Positions 12,443 to 24,625 of a DNA stretch of 64,000 nt are shown here, piece by piece. Origin of the DNA: Solea solea (Eukaryota > Chordata > Actinopteri > Pleuronectiformes > Soleidae); the NCBI RefSeq assembly GCF_958295425.1, contig NC_081141.1:26534365-26598364 (forward strand), written 5' to 3'. Position 1 is the stretch's first letter, and every line of letters begins with the position of its first letter. A program made the translations under genes and the position numbers. Below the pieces are notes generated by a model. The model ran no database searches. It saw nothing but the letters and a program-made list of their open reading frames with translations, and was not told the origin of the DNA.

Positions 12443-14038
12443 TTGACCCCCTTCTGACCAGACTAGAAGTTCAGTTTGAGTTTGAGGCCCCTGGTTTAAT
12501 AGAAAAGCTCCATTAGTGACCACTGACTGGAAGTGAAGAAGCTTTTCTCTCCGAGTCAAAATGTAGACAAAGAAAGACACTGATGCACTGGAAAGAATGG
12601 GTTTTGTTTCTCGAACATTTTTAAAGTCCATTTGCCACGTGTGTGTATCTCATTATTTTGCAGCTCGGCGTAAATGGAGTGTCATGAAAAAACACTCCAT
12701 CCCTGAAACAAATACATTTCAACAGCTGCAAAACAAAATCATGGCCGTAAAAATGCCAATATCCTGTCCGGACACAAATGATGTCTCTCCAGACGAGCGT
12801 CCTGGGCCTGGTAATTAATGAAAAGCCAAAGCAGCGACACACATAAGTGTGTGGAGCCACAAGCGACGGTGGAGAGGATTCAATCGACATAGATCAGGAG
12901 GGAAAAGGTGCTGATCGCTTCTGCTGCAACTACACTGGACACAAAGGACAACGCCGGTGTCCCGCACACACTTCATCTTAGTTCATATCACCGACTCCAC
13001 TGGGCCAGAGTGGGTGATGGCTCTCCAGGGACGAGAGCGAGATTACTGCGATCGCTCTCACACACTGAATCCTCCCTCTGGAATCACCTCACACACACAC
13101 ACACACACACACATGCTGTACAGTACACACACCAGGTCTGGGACAGTAGGAACACTTCCTGTCATGACTCCCCTAAACAATTGTTTAGTGTTCTGTTCAT
13201 AATCATGTGGTTCATATTCAAAAAAAAGGAGGAAACGAATGATGTTGTGAAAAACATTACTTGTGTTACCAAAGTGATACACAATGTTGTGATGTTACAA
13301 AAATGTTACTGATGAAAAAAAGGCTTATTTTATTATTGTTATTTACATTAACAAAAAAAGTTACAAAATGTGAAATTATATTTAAAAAATGTTCTTATGG
13401 TTACAAAAGTTTTACTAAATGTTACAAAAACTTGTACTAGTTATAATAAAATATTATTTAACAAACCAAAAAGTGTTACAAAATGGAATGTTTTTTTTTA
13501 AGATGTTGTACTGTTTTTCAAATTTCTAAATTTGAAATGGAAAAAAGTTACGTTACTATTTTTGTTTTTTATTTACACTGACAAAACATGTTACTCGTAA
13601 GAAAATATTATTTTAGAATTTATAAAATGCAAAATTTTGTTACTGACAAAAATTGTATTGTGTTGCAATTTTTTTTAACTGACTTTATAAAATTTCTATA
13701 CGTATATGAGCAATTTTTTTTTTTTTTACAAAAAATGTTACTGACATCAAAATTGCAAAATGTTGTAATATGACAAGAACAAGTTAGTTTCATATTTTTA
13801 AAGTGAAACTAAATCCCTAGGACTGTATGCTGGCGAGCTCAACAGCATTTAACCCTCACACTCCTGTGAAATACTAACAACATTCAGAATTATCTTTATA
13901 ATGGAAATCAACTCCAATTACAAGTGCATTTGTATGACGATGATGGGCAATAATATAAATTATATTCACATCCATAAAAAACTCACATTCATTCATACAC
14001 ACACATACACTAACCTCTTATGTTTACGAGGAAGGAAG

Positions 14039-16958
14039 TCAATGGTTATTTGTCCTCAGTGAGAAGAACAAGAAGACGGGCTGCGGGAGAAGCAGAACCA
14101 CAGTCACTTTCTCTGCATCTGCATGGTTACTTTGTACGTGCTGTTTAAAGTGTTACCTTATGGTCTCCCATACACACGTCAGGACCCACTGTGTTGTAAA
14201 CGACGTTCCTCTCGCCGTCATCGTCTCGCTGAAAAAAGACAAAAAGAAATGTTGACAACAAGCTTGGATTATATGACAACATAACAAGTCAGTTGTCACA
14301 CATTACATTAACTAGTTACACATATACACTAGTTTACACCTTAAAAAAAGTGGTTTAAGGGTTTAATTTCACCTTAAAGGCGCCTTTGTTTCATTTGATA
14401 ACTGATGACAAAAGCTGGTGTTGTACTAAACGACTGCAGAAGCCAAGAGAAATACAAGTGACTGACCCTGTGGATGAATTCCTGGGCGCTGTGTGACATG
14501 AGGATACGATCGCACCAGGCGGGACAGCGAGTGTTCATGTACTGAGTGGGTTTAGTGTACTCCTCACTGTAGGGGTAGCTGAGGATGAGACAACAGCACA
14601 GACGTGGGAGGAATTCAGAGTCATGTAAAGCAGCATGTTTTCAGGCAGGCCGAGCGCTGGTTCAGCCAAAGGTCTCTCACCTGGGAGGAAACTTGATCTC
14701 CTCTTCGCTAATAACGTCGTGAAAGGCTGCGACTTCTTTGTCATATTTCAGAAGCTGAGGACACACAAGCCGCAACAGGATAGAAATTTAAAATATGTGA
14801 AAACACATCACATAGTTGCTGAGCAGATAACACGTTTGTTACGTTACTGAGTGTCTGTGAAGATGTGATGGAGCTGATTGAGCTCATGTTCTCAATGCAG
14901 CTTGCGGCTTAAAATCTTTGCCAAATCAAATATGTAGATGAGTGAAATGATCCTCTGTGGCGCCCCCTATGGGGAGAAGCCAATAGAAGTAGAAGAAGTT
15001 CTCACCGACGGGACATTGTCCTCCCTGAAGTACGCCTGGTGCAGGTAGGCAAACAGCTTCTCCTCAATTTGGAGCAACACCTGTGTGAAGAGTGAAAGGC
15101 AAGTTAGAAATTTGAGCACTAAAACTTTATGTGACATCCACACGAGCCAGTTTTCTTTTTAAAATACACACATTCTGCTACGGACACATCTGCTCTCCAC
15201 TTCATCCTCAAAGCCCGAAAAGGTAGAATTAGTACTTTTAGTATTTTTTTAAACTATGAAGAACACGTTTAGGAGAATCTGCTAAAGTTTAGTATCGGAA
15301 GTGAAGCCCTAAAATGACATTTTTGAAAAATGAATCCCAGATTAAAAACCTCTCAAAATGCCGACCTTGTGTTTATGTGTCTACAAGACGCAACTTTGGG
15401 AAAATGGTGACAGCCCTTCTTCTTCTGTTCACAGCTTTATGCAGTTGCTCCACGTCTTCTTCTCTATCTTTGGTGTATTTCTTGACATTAACATTTCTTG
15501 AAACAATTCAATTTTTTTAAGAATAAAAAAGAAAGTTTGGGGAAAGTTCTGTTTCCGTGTGGATTAGACCAGGTACTGTGTGTCAGTGACAATCTATGAC
15601 AATAATTCTGAATATTGTGGCGGTGGCTGAGGAGGCCGTCTCTAATGTTTATACAGCTCAGGAATGAGGTCACATTTGCCCTTTAACCACCTCTGAATGT
15701 GGTTGTTGTGACCTAACACAGTTGGGACAGATCAGGAGCGTTCAGACCTGAACTTAGCCCAGTCCGCATGGACACCATTTATATCAGAAAGCTGTTTTCA
15801 AATGAAAAAAACTGAAAAGAAATAGATGTATCTGTTGTCTCAGCAGATGTTTCTCGTCACCTGGTGATCATTGTCTTTTTCTTCACAGATGATTCTCTCC
15901 ACTTTGTCGCTGCTGTCCTTCTTCACTGTCTGCACGTCAGCTGTAGTGGACAGATGCTGCTCACAGAGACACAGACACAGGGAGGAGGAGGTGGAGTGTG
16001 TGTGTGTGTGAGTCAAAAGGTCGAGGTGATACAAAACCTTGTGACTGTTTTGTTTACTTCACATGCAAACATCATCAACTTTCACTTTCTACTTTACTCT
16101 TGTTGATCACATGAATGTTGTTTGGGACAGACGTTTGTAAACTGCTCACTCTCCTGCACCAAAGTCCACAGAAAAAGAAACCTGCATTTTAACTCTACTG
16201 ATGCCTCGTTTGGTGCATTTGTGCCACTTGGATGAACCAAAAATGAAGGATTTATGATGAATTTCAGGCAGTGAAGTACCTGAACGAGACTGAGCGTGTC
16301 CAGGCGGAAGTTAAAATCTCCAAACAGGAAGAAAGGCAGCGGGGAGCAGCAGCTGTCTGATATCCTGGAGGGGAAATTACACACAAATTCTATTAAACCT
16401 TATAAATAAACATATATATACATACTGTATGGAGCGATATTTTCTGCTGCTGCACAGACGTGATGTGACCTGTTGATGATGTATCTGAGAGCGTTTTTGC
16501 GGTTGGCCGAGTAAATGGAGGGACTGGATTCACAGGCAGTGAGGTTGGAGGCATCGTGGAACAGGTGGACATTGACCAGGTCCAGACCTCTGTGGAGACA
16601 CACACACACACACACACATTAAAACAAACACACTTTAGTGTTCCCAGACCTTAGTTGACATCAAATTCAAAGATTTTTCAAGGACCCATTTCCTCAAATT
16701 CAAGCACTGAATGTGCTGACACAGCTTAATAAGATGGGAGAACAACTTGTAAGAGTGTCTTTGTCCATGATGGAGTCCACTTTTATTGTGATTGTCCTTT
16801 TTGGGATGTTGGTCAAAGTCAGTCTTTTTGTCATTTGTCTTTGGTGAGACAGAGATCTTTCATTTCCCAGGCATCACCTCGTCATTTGCTCTCTCTTTGC
16901 TTAACTTTACTTGCTCGTTGTTCTGCACGGAAACTCACATTAACAGCGGAGAGGGAGA

Positions 16959-17008
<50 letters not shown>

Positions 17009-19996
17009 GACAGTGGACATCGTCCACAACACTGCTAGTGCAGGGCATGAAACAGTAGGTGACGTCGTAACAAACCAGGGAGACCCTAACCCTAAACATA
17101 ACGTCATACCTTCACTTCTTTCTTGCACAAAATTCAAACACTTTCAATGAACCGTGTCTATAAACTTTCGAGGGCATTTTTTGTTTTTTTGTAAAATTCA
17201 CAAACTTTCAAGGATTTCAAGGACCCATGGGAACCGTGTTCTCCATCGAGGAGCAAATGAATAAACAAGACAAAATAAGACCAGACAAAGGTCCTGAAAT
17301 AAAAGTAAAAATTTAGTACCACTAATCATACAGAGATATGTACTCAGATTAAACTCTTTTATTTATTTATTTACTGTATTTCACTTTCATTTTTATTTTA
17401 TACTATCATAACGTGATGTTTTTCTCTGTTTTATGATGCTCACGTGTGTTAACAGTCCTTTCTATCAGCTTTGTTTTGATGCCGGGTTTGTCTCGTGTTT
17501 TTTTATTACCTTGTATTTAATGTTTGCATGTTGTGTTTCTGCCCTTTAAATCACATTCATTTGAAGCACTTTGTAAATTTTATTTCAGCGAAAAATGCTC
17601 AATAAATGTATTATTTATGAGGATTATTACTGAAACTCCCCTCTTAAGAGTTAATAACTGTCTTTTTATTAAAGATCCTGAATTCACATTACAAGCGAAA
17701 TCTAGTTATTTACCCAAAATTCTATCAAATTCCAACGTTTATTCACGTTTTGTAAAAATTCACAAACCCTTCAAGGATTTCAAGGACTTCAAAGACCCAT
17801 GGGATAAGAACAGGGTGTTCTTATCACTGAGAGGATTTCATGTAAATGCTGAGTCTGCAAACAAGTGACTACAGTTCTATGAGAGCGACGACAGCCACTG
17901 CAGCAGCAACCTAGCTAATCTGATAAAAAAATATTATATATATTTTGACCAACTATATAAACAGACTTGAGCAAAAAGTACTCAAAATGTTTAAAAAGCC
18001 AATTAAATTTGAGAAATTTGGAAATATGTCACAGTTCAAAGTTTGCTTGGCTCGTTTTTATGAACAAAAATGAAAGAAAAAAGTCTTTATTTTGTAACTT
18101 CTGCACACTTATTGCTACTTTATATCACTACTAAAAAAAGGTGATATAAAATGGATCAGAACTTTGACTCAACAACATAAGAGCGCATTTTGTAAAGCCT
18201 GAACAAGTGACCTATAAACACACACCACCAGGATGTCCATATAAGGAGTTGTGCATCATTCCCACGTGTCCTTGTCTGTTTCTTTAATGTTCAACCAAAA
18301 CAAAAAAACTGCTTATCTATTTGTGTCAGGCTTTTTGTGTTAAAGCTCACTCAATCAACCTTCGCAGTCACGAGGTCCTGTGTTTGTGCACTCGTTATCA
18401 GTTTGTGAAAAAAACTCAAACAAGAAAACCAAAAGTGAAAGCTTTATAGTACATACTGGTTGTGGATAATCCAGCGGGTCCTCATGAAGCCCTTTCTGGA
18501 CCACTTGAACTGCAACAGAGAGATTAGAGCGAGTGAGTAAACAGTGGCACACACAGTGTCTTTGAAGGGACAAACTGATAATTATTGATTCCTCCACATA
18601 ATTTGTCTCATCTCCCTGTCAGAGCAGGCAGACAGTGACCCCCCCGTCCTCACCTCCTCCTCACCTCCTCCCCTCTACAGCCCCAGTAGACTCATTTATC
18701 CCAACATCTCCCTTTGGCCCATACACACACTCCTCCCTTCACCTGCAAACACACACACACACACACATGCACACTCATGCGTGCATACTCACATCAGGCC
18801 AGAAATTCTTTGGGAATTTTTCTTTCTCCACTGTGGTGACCCCTTCCAGAGAGCCCACATACTTGTTCTGCCCCGACAGCGATTTAAAATCCTTAACTGT
18901 GAGAGGGTGAGAAGAGGGATGGATGGAGGGGAAGAGAGAGGCGTGACATGTAAAAGAGTGAGAAAACATGCAAACAGCAATCAATAAACTGGTGTTAACC
19001 TCATCAGAGCGGCATACGTGATGAGGGGGATCTATAAGCAAGCCATTAGACGGCATTTGGCGAACAACAATCGGTTTTGGGGCCGCGCGGCGGGTGGCAG
19101 CTGCGGGATGTTTATGGTTCTTCCATAAGCTTTTCTGAGGAGCTTTTTCACACCTAACGTGACTGGACTATGCAGCAGAGAAAATAACAGCCCGACTTTA
19201 AATGCAGGCTCTTTGCAAATATCCTGGCCACAAGTGGGGAGCGCCATCAAACAGTCATTATACACAGGAGGAAGGACATCCTACCACTGATGTATAAAAA
19301 AGGAAATGACATGAATCATATGCAACATTGCCCTGACTGAACTCGACTCACTGTAACGGTACAAAGTGGTTCAGTTTGAGGCTAAAATTATAATGTTATG
19401 TTTAGGGATGAGGCCGATATGATCCAGTATCGGAATCGGGTTCCGATACAAACGTAATTCACGGATCGGAAATTTCCGATCCAACTGTAGAGATTTCCGA
19501 TCTGTCTGCTCAAATGACTCCAAAAGTGATTCCCTGACTGCTAGCTGGCTGCAAAAAGTGTAATAGATTTTCTGAACGTGTCTCAATGAGACGCGGAGTT
19601 CAGGAAATCCATTCCACAGTTTACAGCCAGCTAGCAGGCGAGCCTTGACCAGCATTGACCAGGAGTTAACCAGGAAAATCAGCTCTCCAACCGACGAAAT
19701 CCCAGCCGTCACCTACACACTACTATTAGGGACTATAAAAGAAAAATAACACATACACTGAAAATTATCGGTATCGGCAGATATCCAAATTCAGGTATCG
19801 GGATCGGATCGGAAGTGAAAAAAGTGGATCATGCAGCCTTGCTTGAGTTGGTGTGCAAAAACTCTCCTTGGTCTTTAAACAGAAACAGTTCAACATGTCC
19901 ATCCACATATTTGATTTGACAGAGATTTTACACTAGCAATCATCCCATTTATTTAATTATTTAATGTGTGATCTATCTATCGATCTGTCTATCGAG

Positions 19997-20032
<36 letters not shown>

Positions 20033-23000
20033 TGGCTTAAATTGTGGGACAACTGAATTTCTAAACGTGATGATGGAGAAACCACAAAAAAACTGCTTGT
20101 CTACTTGTGCCAGGTGTTTTTTGTGTTAAAGATTCTGCAGAAACGCCGTGTTTTCCCCAGAAGGCACTAATGAGGTCCTGCTGTTTGTACGAGTTATCAG
20201 GAGAAAAACCAAAAGTGAAAGCAAGTTATCAAGAAGAGATGGGTGCCATTAAAGTGTAATCATACACAGAGGAAGGATGTTCTACCACTGATGAATAAAA
20301 AAGAAAATGACCGATGTGATAAACAGAAAAAAAAGTGACATGAAAACATTAGGAAGGTCCTTTGGCTTCACCCTCTCCATCCACATATTTGATTTGGCAG
20401 AGATTTTACGTCTGAGGCGTTCCTGACACAATCCTCCGATTTATCCAGGCTTGAGACCAGCACTAGGACTACACTGGATGTGGTGTCCCCATGATGGCTG
20501 GGGTCAATTTAGAGGGTCCAGTTAACAATGAGGCACCATTAACAAAGGGGACTGGATACCTTGCTCAGGGATACCCCAGCCCTTTGACCTGACAGAGATA
20601 AGAACTGGCAACCCTTCCACACAGCCTTGGGCTTCCCCTGGATTCCTTTCACAAATACACTTAAATTGTTTACTATCATATCAATAACAAAATGCAAAGT
20701 AAGATAACAGAAGTCTGTGATATTGTGATCTTCCTGAGAACAGCAAAAAAGACTGAAAGTAGTTCTCCTACATCAGAAAAAGACTCTTTAGCATTTGAGC
20801 CTTTGTTGCATTGATATTGAGGAAATCATTCCAAACAAATGCAAATGTGGTAAAGTAGAGCAGGGAGTGAATATTTACCGTTAAAGTCATATTGATAGAT
20901 GTTGTTCAGTGTCTTGTGGATGAAGTACATGCTTCCCAGAGCCTGGGGAGAGACAGAAATAAAGTCAAATTTCACAATAATGATAAGAACCTGCAGCAAC
21001 ACAATAAATCATGAGCAAGGTCAGTCTCAGTTATGACTTTTGAAAGTGGAAAAATGTTCATTATTTAAACAAATCCCATTGAAATGTCATCTGTTATTTT
21101 TAATTTATTTCAAACAGCTGCTGTATATAAATACAGGAATATGACCCAAAAAAACATTGCTGTTGTTTTTATGCCTTTTTATGAAAACGGGTTATGTGGA
21201 GCAAAACTATCAGACCTGACTGAGGGAGCATTTTTGTGTATACAGCAGCAGAGCAGGGGCGGGCGGAGACAAGAAGTGTTTCTGTCCAAAATCCTATGTC
21301 TTCCATGCTTCTCTGTGCACAGTCATTGTTTGCTGAGTCATACTTTGGACTACGCATTTCTTCTACATTGGAGCAGAATATGTGTTACACCAGTGGTTCT
21401 CAAAAACTGGGTCAGGACCCACAGATGGGTCACAGGAGAGTTTTTTGGGGTCCCCAGAGAAATTTTCTGACTTTTCCCATCCTCTTTAGTTAAGATTTTT
21501 GTGTATATTTTTAAATAAAATACATAAAATGAAATGAATATGCTTGTAAATGAATTATTATGATTTGGTCAAAATAGTAATGGATTTCACAAATGTCTAG
21601 TACTGTAGTCTAAAATGACTGTATCAGACACTAAAAATGGCATTTTTCAACTATTCCATACTCGATTCTACTGGATTTGGTATCGTTTTCCATGACTATA
21701 GTGCCTCCTCAACGTGGGCGGAAAACAGAGTAGAGTTGAACCGAATCATGCTAGAACTGTGGTGGAAAAGTGACAAAAGTGATATCGTGTCATCCCTACT
21801 TCAGACCTCAGCCAGGACCTTCTCGCAAAAGATGAGGTTAAATAAAGGTTATAACTGAAGTAAAATCATAAAAATGAAACAACAGCTCCCGCGTTTCTCT
21901 GCAGTGACCCACAATGAAGCCGAAAACATGATGAACCTAAAACTAAAAAGCGGGAGAAACCATGAGAGCAGCTGAGATGACGGATGGAATTGTTCATTTC
22001 CACATTACGCCGCCTGAATTGTGAGCCTTGAATTAAATGATGCAGTGCGACACAGTGTATTGTCGCCCGCGTGAAAGACACATGAAACTTCAGGCGTCCA
22101 CAGTCGGAGCGTAAATGCACCACACATTCACTCGCTCACACGCCGTCCCTCCGACACAAACACAAACACACACACACTTCAGCACCCAATCATCCCTGAC
22201 GTGGGGCTGACAATTTTTAATGTACTAACTGCCTGCTCCACTGATCTGATTAATCATGCCCCAAGAGATCAATAAAGACAGAAAATTAAAACAATTTAAA
22301 AGGTATTAAGCAGTGGGGCTGCTGTCTGCCACCACCACCGCCGCTCTGACTGGGGGGGGTGCAGAAGAAAAATCAGCTGGCACTCAGAGAGCTCGGGGCG
22401 TGACGGAGCCGCTGTTCACCGTCCAGCCGGAGCATGAGAGATCTCTCCCTGAAGACTTCATTTATCTTCCGTGCCAAAGTCCTCCTCATTTAATAAAATG
22501 GAAGAGTCTACATTGTCGGCTGCAGTCAGTGAGCAGCAATTAGTGACCAACTTGTCCAAACTAAGGGACTGAGGTTAGTGCACGGCCAGATATTTGCTCC
22601 AAGTAGGAACCGAACATATTCACTGTTTTTGAACTGAAATCGCAATTTTATTCTCCTATATCTGATTGTTTTATGATATTTTTAAAGAATAATAATAAAT
22701 ACATGTTCATATCTTCAACTCTATATAAAATAAAAGTAAAGCCACAGAAGAAGTAGCAGTTATCCACCAGGGGGCGACTCCATATGAATGAAAGTCTACA
22801 GGACAAAGAGATTCTCTCTTCTCTTGATTTATAACGTCAATAAATATTTTCCTAAGGACTTAATGGCCTCAATAATGAGCTTCGGCTCTTCTTTGATTGA
22901 ACGTGACGTCAATTTCTTTTAAATTATGTTCCCATTTAGAGGAATTCTTTATATTATTACCTGGTTTCTTTGATCCAAATAACAGAGAAACTGTGGACAA

Positions 23001-24591
23001 AACGAGACATTTCCGAGACATAATTTATCCTAAACATCAATTTAATCTAATCTAATCTATCAAGACAATAATCGACAGATTAATGAGTTATGAAAATAAT
23101 AAAGACACTAAGGAGGCAGGGATAATGAAACACAGCTGAAACTAATAATAAGTAAAGTAAAAAACAAAAACTGGACCACATCAGGTCAGGGAGGACAATC
23201 ACAATCACATGAGGGGAAAACAGGACAGGAATTAGAGCTACACACACACACACACACACACAGAGACACTAGGAAGAATTACATAATAAAAGAGGAAACT
23301 CACGAGGCACAAGGAAAACCCCAAAAATTCAAGGATAAAGAAAACAGAAAGGACTTCGAAGAGTCCAAACTGAATTTTGTCCAGAGAAAGAAACACAGCT
23401 GGGGAAAACCAGGGGTATTTGTGACCAACAGAAGCTATTTGTATTATAGTTAGTGAAAGCAGTGTGCAAACACTCTTTGAGACACAAAGACTCCTGGTTT
23501 TCCCCCAGCTGTTTTTCTTCCTTTGGACAAAATTCAGTTTGGACTCTTCGTAGTCTTATCTTTGAGTTTTTTTTTTTTCCCTTGTTGCCTTGACAGTTTC
23601 CTGCAGGAGAGGTTTTTAAACAGATTACCAGAATTTTCTCAACCTTTTTAGCCAAGACTAATGTGATTATGTTTTAATAACATGCGTAAATGTAAGTTTT
23701 AATTAAGTCCATGGTTCTCAAACTGTGGCACAAGAGGAACATGTAGAAATACTGTTCTACTGTACAGAGCTTAGAGAATTTATTACACCACCTGTCATAA
23801 AAGCAAGAAATATTTTTGTAGTCTTTCAAAACGTATTGTTATTTATTTTTTTATACAAATAACAAACTGAATTTATCTTTTTATAACCACATTTGAGCTG
23901 ACTCACTGGGCTTCTTCAACATTCAGCCACTACAACAAGTCAACAACTATAATTTAGTATTTTAATCAAGAAATAATCATGTGCTTTACTATTTTTTTTT
24001 TTCAGTTTTTTTGTAAAACAAAAGAGCTTCTACATACTGGTGTATTAACCATTACAGTATTTTGATGATTACCAATGCTGTTAATTTAGGGCAGCTGTGA
24101 CTTTGGGTGGTGGTCTGATACACTTGTTCAGCACTGTATAAACCAGGGTATGTGAGTCACCTTATCTGTTGCTCCATCTTCATCTAATTTCACTACACCA
24201 GTGTGTGAAGTATAAGTGAGGAAGAGGAGGATGATGAGAGATTAATCTGCCTCCCGTGAAAAGTCTGTAGCTGACTTTTTCTCGGCCTATTTACGCCATT
24301 GTATTTTAACGTTGGTGATAACGGTGTTACTCAGAGCTCAGTGTTTTCTCAGTTGATACTTGTGTATAAAAAGTTTGAGATTAAAGTTTGATTAATGGAT
24401 TCATTGTTGCAGACTTGCACTGCTTTAGAGTAAGGAGTTGCAAGTTTTTTTGACTCTATGAATGAAGCAAAATGATCATTCCCTGCTGGAAATCCGCGGA
24501 TAACGTTCTGTCAATTAGCTAAAATAAGATATGGCCCAGTTTATGTCGGATGTGTAACAATATTGTGTTTGAAGAGCGAACAGAAAAGCGT

Positions 24592-24625
<34 letters not shown>

